In this document: positions 1-8,178 of the stretch, one piece after another
How the letters are laid out: each line of letters opens with the position of its first letter
How positions within the stretch are numbered: the stretch's first letter is position 1
NCBI GenBank assembly: GCA_023412475.1
Contig: JAEYNR010000058.1
Location: 1 to 29,751 of the forward strand
Length of the DNA stretch: 29,751 nucleotides
Source of the DNA: Fibrobacterota bacterium
GTDB lineage: Bacteria; Fibrobacterota; Chitinivibrionia; Chitinivibrionales; Chitinispirillaceae
Reading direction: 5' to 3'
Position numbers and translations under genes: made by a program
Notes under the pieces: generated by a model
Database searches by the model: none
What the model was told of the DNA's origin: nothing
What the model saw: the letters and a program-made list of their open reading frames with translations, nothing else

Positions 1-350
1 GCTGGGATAGCGATGTAACAGATGGTTTTGGCTTGTTAACGTAATCAACTTTCAAACGAAAAACCTGTAGAAAAGTATTTTTGGATCGTCAGATCCAATT
101 TTATAAAAGAATCGTACGTTTTAGGAATAAATAAAGACCATCCCGATTGTGGAACCTTCAAGCCCAGAGCAGGATAGGATAAAACCTGCTGCAACCATTG
201 TAAGTTCAATAACTTCTTCCTCTGTTTGGCCAGAACTTCCACTGGCCTCCTCTGCAATTCCTTACCTTAAGGCTCCCCAGACCACCAGAGCAGCATTTAT
301 TTTCCATTTCAAATAATTTTCAACATAAGTTCAGTCTGATCGAAATAAGT
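1..350. other. Left-edge intergenic stretch
   Basis: No confident gene. The plus strand is open from the window edge to a TAA at 42-44, so the last 13 codons of a gene entering from the left are possible but cannot be identified. The rest is upstream of pyrK and contains only the decayed minus-strand reading frame listed separately. No clear sigma-70 promoter for pyrK was found. Confidence 0.4.
121..340 (-). pseudogene. Decayed coding fragment, unrecognised
   Basis: One minus-strand frame reads through about 70 codons of protein-like sequence interrupted by a single TAA at 262-264. The part before the stop contains NAALVVWGALR. The part after it contains TEEEVIELTMVAAGFIL and ends at TAA 121-123. 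Composition and the single internal stop are what a recently broken gene would give, but I recognise no family. A different minus frame at 45-257 is also open (70 codons) and looks less protein-like. It could all be chance. Confidence 0.2.
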
Positions 351-1130
351 GTGGATGAATCGATGAAACAATTCTCTGCTACTATCATTAAAAACAGCAA
401 ACTCTCTGAGGATTTCTTCCAACTGGATTTTTCCTGGGAATCTGAAAAACCCAAAGCCGGTCAATTTATCACTATCCGGGTTTGCGATTGTTACAGCCCG
501 CTGCTGCGAAGGCCATTTGCCATTTCAGCATTCAACAATCAGCTAAATACCACTTCTATTATTTTTCAGCAAAAAGGCAAAGGAACCGACCTGCTCTCTG
601 CTAAAGCGCAGGGTGAAAAAATTGATGTGATCGGACCTCTTGGAAACGCATTTCCTTTACCAGAGGTAAATCAGAAACCCATACTGATCGCAGGTGGTAT
701 TGGACTGGGACCCATTCTTTTTTTCTCTAAGACTCTTCATGAGCACAACACCAGTTCTAAATTTATCTTCGGCTGCAGAAGTAAACTGTCAATCCCGCAA
801 AGCGATGAGTTTTTCTCCCAGAATCCTACTATTTGCACCGATGACGGAAGTGCAGGTTTTAAGGGAACTGTAAGTGATTATCTTTCATCGATATGGCCAT
901 CCATTGGATCTGATCTGGCATTCTATAGTTGTGGACCACAACCTATGCTACATGCCTGTCATCAACTTGCACAAAAAAATGGCTCCCCCAGTTGGATCTC
1001 TGTAGAACAGATAATGGCATGTGGAGTAGGTGCGTGCATGGGCTGTGCAGTCAGAGTCAAACAGGCCCCAGGATATGCCAGAGCCTGTAAAGAAGGTCCG
1101 GTGTTTTCAGGCTACGATATGGTATGGTGA
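351..1130 (+). CDS. pyrK: Dihydroorotate dehydrogenase B, electron-transfer subunit (PyrK)
   Basis: PyrK passes electrons from the PyrD flavin through FAD and a [2Fe-2S] cluster to NAD+, letting pyrimidine synthesis run without a quinone. Visible motifs from the GTG start: flavin-binding RRPFAISAF at 53-61, GPLGNAFPL at 95-103, the nucleotide-binding GGIGLGP at 115-121, CGP at 194-196, and cluster ligands C224, C229, C232 and C246 in the order C-x4-C-x2-C-x13-C. Length (259 aa) is usual for the family. GTG at 351 is the longest start. ATG at 363 is in frame and begins closer to where homologues usually start. Neither has a strong ribosome-binding site. It lies 32 bp before pyrD on the same strand, the usual operon order. 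Confidence 0.93.
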   Translation: MDESMKQFSATIIKNSKLSEDFFQLDFSWESEKPKAGQFITIRVCDCYSPLLRRPFAISAFNNQLNTTSIIFQQKGKGTDLLSAKAQGEKIDVIGPLGNAFPLPEVNQKPILIAGGIGLGPILFFSKTLHEHNTSSKFIFGCRSKLSIPQSDEFFSQNPTICTDDGSAGFKGTVSDYLSSIWPSIGSDLAFYSCGPQPMLHACHQLAQKNGSPSWISVEQIMACGVGACMGCAVRVKQAPGYARACKEGPVFSGYDMVW

Positions 1131-1162
1131 AAAACATATATCCGCTTAACTTGGAGTATTGA

Positions 1163-2065
1163 ATGGATCTCTCAACAAAAATCGGTTCCAAAACTCTTCC
1201 CAATCCTGTTGGTGTGGCATCGGGAACATTCGGCTATGGCAGTGAATATGAGGAATTGATCGATGTATCGGCTTTAGGTGCTATATACACCAAAGCGGTG
1301 ACCCTGGAACCCCGTGCCGGAAATGACATTCCACGAATCGTAGAAACCCCTTCGGGAATCCTTAATTCCATCGGACTGGCTAATGTGGGAGTTGAAAAAT
1401 TTCTAAAAGAAAAAATGGAGTGGCTCTCAAAAATGCCCTGCGCAGTTGTTGCCAATATTGCAGGAAGCACCGAAGATGAATATGCAAGATTGGTGGAAAA
1501 GCTGGAGACCTGTGACTCGATCTGGGGTTATGAGGTAAACATCTCCTGTCCGAATGTCAAGAAAGGTGGTCTGGCCTTTGGAACCGACCCACAGCTAGTC
1601 CAACGTCTGACAACAGCCTTGCGAACGCTGACCAGTAGACCCCTGATCTTAAAACTCACCCCTAATGTTACCGATATTACTGTGATCGCCAAAGCAGCAC
1701 AAGACAGTGGAGCGGACGCAGTCTCCTGCATAAATACTCTTATCGGCATGGTGATCGATGTTAAAAAGAGATCTCCGGCTCTTCCCATGAAAACCGGGGG
1801 GCTTTCCGGTCCTGCGATAAGACCTGTGGGAGTGGCTATGACTTACCGGGTCAGCCGTGCCGTTTCGATTCCAGTCATAGGAATCGGAGGAATCATGAAC
1901 ACTGATGATGCCCTTCAATACTTATTGGCAGGTGCATCGGCCATACAGGTTGGAACCGGCAATTTTGTTGACCCTAAGATCACCACATCTATACTGCAGG
2001 GGATAAGAGATTATATGTTCAAGGAAAATCTTCAGAAAATCAGTGACCTTCATGGAGAATTTTAG
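1163..2065 (+). CDS. pyrD: Dihydroorotate dehydrogenase B, catalytic subunit (PyrD)
   Basis: This FMN enzyme oxidises dihydroorotate to orotate, the fourth step of de novo UMP synthesis, and works as a heterotetramer with PyrK. The 300-aa TIM-barrel shows NPVGVASGTFGYG at 14-26, the class 1B signature NISCPN at 126-131 with catalytic C129 (class 2 enzymes have Ser), LKLTPN at 163-168, and the phosphate-binding IGIGGI at 239-244 followed by GASAIQVGTG at 257-266. Start ATG 1163 has a GGAG ribosome-binding site about 7 nt upstream. The class 1B cysteine and adjacent pyrK agree with each other and with an anaerobic or facultative lifestyle. No terminator hairpin is apparent after the stop. Confidence 0.96.
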   Translation: MDLSTKIGSKTLPNPVGVASGTFGYGSEYEELIDVSALGAIYTKAVTLEPRAGNDIPRIVETPSGILNSIGLANVGVEKFLKEKMEWLSKMPCAVVANIAGSTEDEYARLVEKLETCDSIWGYEVNISCPNVKKGGLAFGTDPQLVQRLTTALRTLTSRPLILKLTPNVTDITVIAKAAQDSGADAVSCINTLIGMVIDVKKRSPALPMKTGGLSGPAIRPVGVAMTYRVSRAVSIPVIGIGGIMNTDDALQYLLAGASAIQVGTGNFVDPKITTSILQGIRDYMFKENLQKISDLHGEF

Positions 2066-2094
2066 ATTTTAGACTTGTCGAGTAGTGCGAGCAG

Positions 2095-2317
2095 TTACCT
2101 GCCCACCCCCCTCTGTTCTATTGCCAAGCCGGTGTAAAGAGCTGTTTTTTCGTCTGGCACTTCAATTTTAAACATATTTAAAGTAGCTTGTTCAATTCCT
2201 TCTACCCTACCTTCCACCCTGCCTTTTTCAATGCCTTCCAATCTACCCTTCTCCTAAACTTCCTTTTCCCATTTGTTTCCAGCATGTTTTAACTTCCCCT
2301 AAATCATCGATACCCTT
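2095..2317 (-). pseudogene. Rpn-family nuclease/transposase, C-terminal remnant
   Basis: On the minus strand the frame ending at TAA 2095-2097 encodes EGIEKGRVEGRVEGIEQA followed by LNMFKIEVPDEKTALYTG. This matches the charged Glu-Gly-Lys repeat and short C-terminal helix typical of Rpn (recombination-promoting nuclease) proteins, a PD-(D/E)XK family often annotated as putative transposases. Going 5', the same frame has a TAG near 2254 and another stop near 2300, and the catalytic N-terminal domain is absent. It is a dead remnant between pyrD and rodA. No protein should be expected. Confidence 0.6.
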
Positions 2318-2339
2318 AATCAAATTCGTTTCCAATGAC

Positions 2340-3617
2340 TTAAAAATCCTGATCCGACATTCTGGTATTAAGCACAAGTCCTACCAGTATAGCCACAGTC
2401 ATGGCAAATGATCCACCGTAGCTAAGAAAAGGCAGTGGAATACCGGTAACCGGCATCATTCCAAGAGTCATAGCGATATTGACGAAAGTGTGAAATGTGA
2501 TGATTGAAATTGATCCCACAATTAACAGGTTGAAAAATCGGTTACGAATCGATTGAGTTATCAGATATCCACGTACTATTAAAAAAGTAAAGAGAAGAAT
2601 AACTACTGTACTTCCAATAAAACCGAACTGCTCACCAAGAACCGAAAAAATAAAATCTGTGTGCTGTTCAGGAAGAAATGAGAGTTTGGTCTGTGAACCC
2701 TGGAGAAACCCTTTTCCCATTATATTACCCGAACCAATCGCCACCTTCGACTGAATTACCTGATACCCTGCACCAAAGGGATCAGCCTGAGGATTGATAA
2801 AGCTTATAACTCTCATCTTCTGGTAATCTTTAAGAAATGACCCCCACACAATGGTAATAAAAGTAGCAGAAACCAGATTGGAAACTACCACCCCTATTGT
2901 CACAAGCAATGATGGCCTGGTGAAATAAAGAAGTAAACAGATTCCCACAAAGAAAACCCCCCAGGGAACAGCACCTGTTATTCCCCATCCATGCTCAGAT
3001 CCAAAAGAGAGCATAAGCGGAATTGCAGACAAAAACAAAGAGACCATCGGGGATATCAGATAAACAACTTCCAAAATAGTTAATCCGGCCCAGAAAAACA
3101 TAGGAAGTGCCATGACACAGAATACGCCCGCGGTTCCCATATCCGGCTGTTTCAATACCAGAAGAAAAGGGATACCGATAAGAATAATGGGCATGATAAA
3201 GCTGGTAATCTTACTTAATGATACCTCATTTTCCGATAGATAGCGGGCCAGAGCCAAAAGAAGACCTATTTTGGCAAACTCTGAGGGCTGGAGCTTAAAG
3301 CCGGCAACCATGACCCAGCGTTCTGCCCCTTTTACCGAGATCCCCATAAATAGTGCCATAAGCAGCAAAAGGATAGATCCGGCATATATAACATAGGCAA
3401 AACCATAGAATAACCTGCCCGGAACTGATATAACAGCCATCACAATAAGGAGAGCCATAATGATCCATATTAACTGCTGTTTATAAAGCCCGGCCAATGG
3501 TCCTGATTCATGGATTATGGTTGCACTGTAGACAATAAAAAATCCTATTATCCACAACGAGACTGCTGCTAAAAAGAATGACCAATCAAACCGCGACTTT
3601 CGGGCCAGATCTTTCAT
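2340..3617 (-). CDS. rodA: Rod-shape SEDS peptidoglycan polymerase RodA
   Basis: RodA is the multi-pass SEDS glycosyltransferase that polymerises lipid II into glycan strands during elongation, partnered by PBP2. The 425-aa protein has about ten hydrophobic segments and SEDS signatures: LQPSEFAKIG near 109-118, the catalytic-loop KQPDMGTA with D159, an extracellular segment containing LSFLPEQHTDFIFSVLGEQ, and the C-terminal GIPLPFLSYGGS. It starts 10 nt after the mrdA stop and is the last gene of the mre operon. FtsW is a close relative, but position directly after PBP2 and the MreBCD genes makes RodA the better call. No intrinsic terminator is evident downstream. Confidence 0.95.
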   Translation of the reverse strand: MKDLARKSRFDWSFFLAAVSLWIIGFFIVYSATIIHESGPLAGLYKQQLIWIIMALLIVMAVISVPGRLFYGFAYVIYAGSILLLLMALFMGISVKGAERWVMVAGFKLQPSEFAKIGLLLALARYLSENEVSLSKITSFIMPIILIGIPFLLVLKQPDMGTAGVFCVMALPMFFWAGLTILEVVYLISPMVSLFLSAIPLMLSFGSEHGWGITGAVPWGVFFVGICLLLYFTRPSLLVTIGVVVSNLVSATFITIVWGSFLKDYQKMRVISFINPQADPFGAGYQVIQSKVAIGSGNIMGKGFLQGSQTKLSFLPEQHTDFIFSVLGEQFGFIGSTVVILLFTFLIVRGYLITQSIRNRFFNLLIVGSISIITFHTFVNIAMTLGMMPVTGIPLPFLSYGGSFAMTVAILVGLVLNTRMSDQDF

Positions 3618-3627
3618 AAAAAATCCC

Positions 3628-5556
3628 TTACTGTTCCACCGCTAAGATTTCTTTATACTTGCTAACCGTGGCATTGAGCCTGCGCACATTAACACTATCG
3701 ACAGCAAGTTCCTGCACTGTTCTTATGCCATCTGCGGTTTCTGCAAAGAAGTATCTCATAATGTCACCTGCGATCGGTGCTGCTATTGCACCGCCTCCCC
3801 CTGCATTTTCAACAACTACAGCAACAGCAATCACTGGGTTTTCCACAGGCGCACAGGTGATCACTAAAGCATGGGTTTTGTCTCCATGTGGATTTTCGGC
3901 ACTGCCGGTTTTCCCCCCAACAGCAATACCGGGGACCGCAGCCCTGCCACCGGTTCCTCCAGCCCTCACTACGCTCTCCAGAGCTTCACGGGCAGTTTCG
4001 ACAGATGATTCTTTAAGATCAAGTTTACTTTTAACTTCAGGGAACCGTTGATTGACAACAGCTCCACTTGTGGTTCGTTCCTCTTTGACCAGATATGGTT
4101 TGTAGAGTGTCTTTCCATTACCCACCCCCCCCACCATCAGTGCCAGTTGAATGGGTGTAACTATCTGGGTCTGACCTATGGCCAGATCAAGAACCAGCCC
4201 AGTGGTCCATTTCCAGCCCCTTCTGGCAAAACGATTGTTGTATGCTTCTTCACCCGACAACCACCCCACTTTCTCCCCTGGAAGATCTATGCCTGTCAGC
4301 TCCCCAAGCCCCAATATGTTTGCATATTTATTTATTAACTGATCCCCCAAACGCAGCCCGACCTGATAGAAATAAACATTACATGACTGGCGAACCGCAC
4401 TGACCAGGTTCATTGGGCCATGCCCCGCCAACTTCCAACAGTGTGCTACCCTGGAACCGATTCTGTATGCACCCCTGCAGCTTACAGGCATGTAGCTGTT
4501 ACGCTCCAGTTTTCCGCTTTCCAGCCCTGCAAGTGCACTGATTATTTTGAAAGTTGACCCTGGGGTGTAAGTACCAGTAATTGCCCGGTTATTGAGCGGA
4601 AGATTAGGATCGGTGGCAATTTCACCCCAGTTCTGACTTCTCAAAGAAGAGGAAAGAGAAAAGATGTTGGGATCCACAGAAGGACTGCTATACATGACCA
4701 GCACTTCACCGTTTCTGGGATCAAGAGCTATAACTGCTCCCTTTAGCGAATCAGGGAACGCAAGTTCGGCAACCATCTGCAACTTAGCATCAATTGTGAG
4801 ATAAAGGTCATTACCTGGAACAGGATCAATTCTGGGGATATTCGGAACCGAGCCAAGACTCTTGCCATATGCATTTACTTCCACATATTCCTTACCATAC
4901 TTCCCTCTGAAAATCCTTTCATACTGTTTTTCGACTCCGGCTTTACCAATCTTGTCACCGTAGTAATATCCTAACGCTTTAAGAGAATCAAAATCCTTTT
5001 CAGGGATTTCACTCATATAGCCTAGTACATGAAAAGCAGATGAACCAAGGGTATATTCCCTGCGGCTTTCAGTTTCCACTATCACACCTGGAATTTCCAT
5101 CGAATGCTCTTCGATAATACTTACCAGATCAAGAGACACATCCTCTTTAATTCTGGTCAATTCAAAACGGCGGACCTGTGCTTTTTTAAATATTTTCTCC
5201 AGTTCTGTACTGTCAAAGACCATCTCACCTATGGAGTCTTTGATCATACATAAGGAATTTATAATCTTCTTTTTATCCCGAACTTTATAAGGGAGTACAC
5301 AGATCGAATAGGATGGTCGATTCCTGGCCAGAACAAAGCCGTTTCTATCAAGAATCTGTCCTCTGGGGGGAATAAGAAGTTTCTCCCGCATGGCATTCTC
5401 ATTTGAAAGGCGCAGATTGAGTTCAGCCAGAATTACCTGAAGATAAAAAAGACGGATAATAAGCAGGAAGAGAAATACACTTATAACAGCGCTAAGAAAC
5501 ATGCTCTTTACTTTACGCTCCTGGCGCTCGTCTTGAATTAAGCTTCCAAATGCCAT
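3628..5556 (-). CDS. mrdA: Penicillin-binding protein 2, elongation transpeptidase
   Basis: Class B PBP that cross-links the glycan made by RodA. Residues 18-42 form one N-terminal membrane anchor. PPRGQILDRNG at 63-73 is the usual pedestal-domain motif. The transpeptidase domain carries S334-x-x-K337 (STFK), S391-C-N393 and K549-T-G551, all intact and in order. At 642 aa it is normal for PBP2. The gene begins 9 nt after mreD ends and is followed 10 nt later by rodA, so the five genes are probably translated from one message. Several long frames on the opposite strand (e.g. 3659-4338) are shadows of its codon use. Confidence 0.95.
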   Translation of the reverse strand: MAFGSLIQDERQERKVKSMFLSAVISVFLFLLIIRLFYLQVILAELNLRLSNENAMREKLLIPPRGQILDRNGFVLARNRPSYSICVLPYKVRDKKKIINSLCMIKDSIGEMVFDSTELEKIFKKAQVRRFELTRIKEDVSLDLVSIIEEHSMEIPGVIVETESRREYTLGSSAFHVLGYMSEIPEKDFDSLKALGYYYGDKIGKAGVEKQYERIFRGKYGKEYVEVNAYGKSLGSVPNIPRIDPVPGNDLYLTIDAKLQMVAELAFPDSLKGAVIALDPRNGEVLVMYSSPSVDPNIFSLSSSLRSQNWGEIATDPNLPLNNRAITGTYTPGSTFKIISALAGLESGKLERNSYMPVSCRGAYRIGSRVAHCWKLAGHGPMNLVSAVRQSCNVYFYQVGLRLGDQLINKYANILGLGELTGIDLPGEKVGWLSGEEAYNNRFARRGWKWTTGLVLDLAIGQTQIVTPIQLALMVGGVGNGKTLYKPYLVKEERTTSGAVVNQRFPEVKSKLDLKESSVETAREALESVVRAGGTGGRAAVPGIAVGGKTGSAENPHGDKTHALVITCAPVENPVIAVAVVVENAGGGGAIAAPIAGDIMRYFFAETADGIRTVQELAVDSVNVRRLNATVSKYKEILAVEQ

Positions 5557-5565
5557 TACAACTTT

Positions 5566-6063
5566 CTACCGTGTTGTCTTAGTCTGGAATAGATATCCCC
5601 AGAAAATCGGTACCAAACCAAAAAGAAGAGTGTATATGGCCCGAGGCAGCGAGGATATTACCATTTCCAGACCCAACATCTGCATAGAGCCTCCAGATTT
5701 AACCAGTTGAACCATAAGAAAAACCAGATCTCCTAAAAGTAAAGTCAACACCAGGAGCACTGCTTGAAAAACAGGATCAAGCCGCATCACTTTTTCGTTG
5801 AAAAGACCGGCAAAAAATCCAGCCAGAGTTTTTGATAACGCATTATGCCCCAAAATTATCGGAGAATAGATATCCTGTGTAAGGCCCAGAAAAAATCCTA
5901 CATATAGTCCAGGCATAGCTCCATTTTTCACTGCCAGCATAAAGAGCCCCAAAAGCAGAAGATCGGGTTTTATGCTGTAAATGGAAATAACAGGGACTAG
6001 AGTCGTCTGCATCACAAAAACCAGAAAGAAAATTCCCATCCACTTTAAAGTAGTCTTAATCAT
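5566..6063 (-). CDS. mreD: Rod-shape protein MreD
   Basis: Small integral membrane protein of the elongasome, linking MreC/MreB to RodA-PBP2. The 165 residues form about five hydrophobic segments, beginning with MIKTTLKWMGIFFLVFVMQ, and include the family-like SIKPDLLLLGLF near 29-40 and GFFLGLTQDIYSP near 56-68. Its ATG lies inside the end of mreC: the two overlap by 8 bp (6056-6063, ATGATTAA), which implies translational coupling. MreD sequences diverge strongly, so identification rests on topology, size and gene order as much as on motifs. Confidence 0.88.
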   Translation of the reverse strand: MIKTTLKWMGIFFLVFVMQTTLVPVISIYSIKPDLLLLGLFMLAVKNGAMPGLYVGFFLGLTQDIYSPIILGHNALSKTLAGFFAGLFNEKVMRLDPVFQAVLLVLTLLLGDLVFLMVQLVKSGGSMQMLGLEMVISSLPRAIYTLLFGLVPIFWGYLFQTKTTR

Positions 6064-6895
6064 TGCTGTTAAATTCTATTGAATCCATTTCTGAAAGAAA
6101 TGAAACCCATTGAGGTGATAGCCGGATAACAAAAAGTTCCTCCAGATGCTCGAAATCAACTGAAGGCCGGATAAAAACTCTTTTAAAAAGAGGATCAGAA
6201 CCGGCTCTGATATCCTTTACAATTCCAACTTTCAGTCCACACGGATAGATCCCTCCCAGCCCCGAAGTAACAATGGTATCACCCACCTGATAGTCCTCGT
6301 GACTTCTAACTCTCATGAAGAAGTTTTGCCCATCACCGGTTTCCAGAATAGCCACGGTACGATTCCTGCGACTTAGCACACTGATACGATTGGAGGGGTC
6401 TTTAAGAAGTTGCACCAAACTTATACCGTTCAATGACTGAATCACCTTTCCTACAACACCTCTTTCGGTAACTACAGGCATAAAGTTTAGAATGCTATCT
6501 TTTTTTCCGGCATTAATCACTACGCTTCTATAAGCCAAGGAAGGATCTCTGGCTACCACCCTGGCAGAAATCAATTCATAAGACCAGGCTTTTGAGAAAC
6601 CCAGCAGTTCGCGTAACCGCTCATATTCCGCAGCCTGTTCCTGTAATGCAGAGATTTTCACACTTAACTGCGCATTATGCATTCTCAATCGACGGTTTTC
6701 AGAAAAAACATCTTTGATAAGTGTGATCTGATTAAAGGTCAACTGTAAGGGATAAAAAATAGTAGCGGTTAGAAAACGAGTAGTGGAGGCCTGATGCTCT
6801 GAAGAGCTGAAAATCATCAAGAGACTTACAAATGAAGTAAAAAGAAGAGAGCAGAGGGTCCGGTATTTTACAATTAATTCAAAAATCCATTGCAT
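6056..6895 (-). CDS. mreC: Rod-shape protein MreC
   Basis: Bitopic periplasmic scaffold that activates PBP2. Residues about 8-28 are the membrane anchor. A heptad-like stretch near 65-97 (ENRRLRMHNAQLSVKISALQ) is the expected dimerising coiled coil. The two beta-barrel subdomains follow, with family motifs VVINAGKKDSI, ERGVVGKV and VTSGLGGIYPCGLKVG. Length 279 aa is typical. The gene is 82 bp downstream of mreB, and that gap holds a perfect hairpin that may lower mreC expression relative to mreB. Its stop overlaps the start of mreD. Confidence 0.94.
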   Translation of the reverse strand: MQWIFELIVKYRTLCSLLFTSFVSLLMIFSSSEHQASTTRFLTATIFYPLQLTFNQITLIKDVFSENRRLRMHNAQLSVKISALQEQAAEYERLRELLGFSKAWSYELISARVVARDPSLAYRSVVINAGKKDSILNFMPVVTERGVVGKVIQSLNGISLVQLLKDPSNRISVLSRRNRTVAILETGDGQNFFMRVRSHEDYQVGDTIVTSGLGGIYPCGLKVGIVKDIRAGSDPLFKRVFIRPSVDFEHLEELFVIRLSPQWVSFLSEMDSIEFNSND

Positions 6896-6942
6896 TAATG
6901 ATAACGCCCGTTTTCTGGTAAATAAACATTAAACAACCTGAG

Positions 6943-6973
6943 AGCGGTATCCTTTCATTGAAAGGATACCGCT
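6943..6973 (-). promoter_or_regulatory. Perfect 14-bp hairpin between mreB and mreC
   Basis: AGCGGTATCCTTTC and its exact reverse complement GAAAGGATACCGCT flank a 3-nt loop, 4 nt past the mreB stop codon. In the transcript this forms a 14-bp stem. What follows on the coding strand (CTCAGGTTGTTTAATG) is only mildly U-rich, so it is either a leaky terminator or a 3'-end stabiliser that sets a high MreB to MreC ratio. It does not contain the dispersed GGGACGGAGGAAA motif. Confidence 0.7.
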
Positions 6974-6977
6974 GAAC

Positions 6978-8009
6978 TCACCTGCTTCTTCTGCCGGTTG
7001 ACATAAGTACAGGTGCGAATTTATCCAGATTTTCAATAATATTCAATGATCCTCTTGCAACACAGGTCAGAGGCTCGTCAATTACATTGACCGGCAGATT
7101 GGTTTCCTGCCTCAGACGTTCATCAAGACCACGTAGCTGAGAACTTCCGCCAGTCATGATAATCCCTTTATCCAGGATATCCGCAGAAAGCTCCGGAGGT
7201 GTCTGTTCCAAAGCCTGCTTCACTGCTTCAATAACGGTGGAAATCGGCTCATTAAGTGCATCACGAATCTCAGTGGAAGTAATTCTTAAGGTTTTGGGAA
7301 TACCTGCAACCAGATCTCTTCCCTTTACCTCCATCTCTAACTCATCTTCCAGAGGGAATGCAGAACCGATCTGCATCTTTATCTGCTCAGCAGTACTTTC
7401 ACCGACTAACAGGTTATAAGTTTTTTTCAGATACGAAACAATTGCCTCATCCATCTCATCACCACCGATTCGCACAGACATATCACAAACCATCCCATTA
7501 AGTGCAAGCACGGCAATTTCAGCGGTTCCCCCCCCGATGTCAATTACCATGTTTCCAGAAGGTTCATTGACCGGAATACCCATTCCTATTGCTGAAGCCA
7601 TCGGCTCGGCAACCAGGTATACCTCTCTCACCCCTGCACTCTCTGCTGAATCCACAACAGCCCGTTTTTCCACTTCGGTAATCCCTGAAGGTACCCCGAC
7701 AACCGCACGAGGACGAAAATAGAAACGATACTTCTGAACTTTCCTGATAAAGTATTTAAGCATTTGCTCTACCAGATCAAAATCAGCAATCACTCCATCC
7801 TTCATTGGACGAATCGCTTCAATCTCCCCTGGAGTTCGGCCAAGCATTCTTTTGGCTTCCAGCCCAATAGCAACAACTTTCTTTGTGCTTTTATCGATTG
7901 CCACCACCGATGGCTCATCTATAAGAAGGCCACGTCCACGTACATAAATAAGCGTATTAGCAGTTCCCAGATCGATTCCGAGATCGTTTGATAAGAAGGG
8001 AAATCCCAT
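6978..8009 (-). CDS. mreB: Rod-shape actin homologue MreB
   Basis: Actin-fold ATPase that forms membrane-associated filaments guiding lateral wall synthesis. The N-terminus LSNDLGIDLGTANTLIYV contains the phosphate-1 motif. DFDLVEQMLKYFI, VGVPSGITEVEKRAV and VIDIGGGTAEIAV (phosphate 2) follow, and MTGGSSQLRGLDERL (adenosine motif) lies near the end. Length 343 aa is standard. The start ATG is preceded by TGAGG. It is the first gene of the mre operon, with its own likely promoter 60-90 bp upstream. Confidence 0.97.
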   Translation of the reverse strand: MGFPFLSNDLGIDLGTANTLIYVRGRGLLIDEPSVVAIDKSTKKVVAIGLEAKRMLGRTPGEIEAIRPMKDGVIADFDLVEQMLKYFIRKVQKYRFYFRPRAVVGVPSGITEVEKRAVVDSAESAGVREVYLVAEPMASAIGMGIPVNEPSGNMVIDIGGGTAEIAVLALNGMVCDMSVRIGGDEMDEAIVSYLKKTYNLLVGESTAEQIKMQIGSAFPLEDELEMEVKGRDLVAGIPKTLRITSTEIRDALNEPISTVIEAVKQALEQTPPELSADILDKGIIMTGGSSQLRGLDERLRQETNLPVNVIDEPLTCVARGSLNIIENLDKFAPVLMSTGRRSR

Positions 8010-8066
8010 ATCGATGCCTCATAGGTTTACTTGTTTTATCCTGCCCAATATTAACCAGGATATAAG

Positions 8067-8095
8067 ATTTTATATTGTAATTCTGAAAAATACAA
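8067..8095 (-). promoter_or_regulatory. Predicted sigma-70-type promoter of mreB operon
   Basis: On the minus strand TTGTAT (8095-8090) and TAAAAT (8072-8067) are separated by 17 bp, a good match to a housekeeping promoter, in the 169-bp gap between the upstream outer-membrane protein gene and mreB. Transcription would start near 8060, leaving a leader of about 50 nt. Predicted by eye only. Confidence 0.45.
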
Positions 8096-8178
8096 TAATA
8101 TACTAAGGTTTCGGTAGACTAAATAATAACTTTTCCAGATATGATTATTCAGGAAGGCTACAAACAGGAACCAACTGC

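Noticed and set aside
3659..4338. Long plus-strand frames opposite mrdA
   Set aside because: Low-complexity shadow translations of a certain gene, with no independent ribosome-binding site or family.
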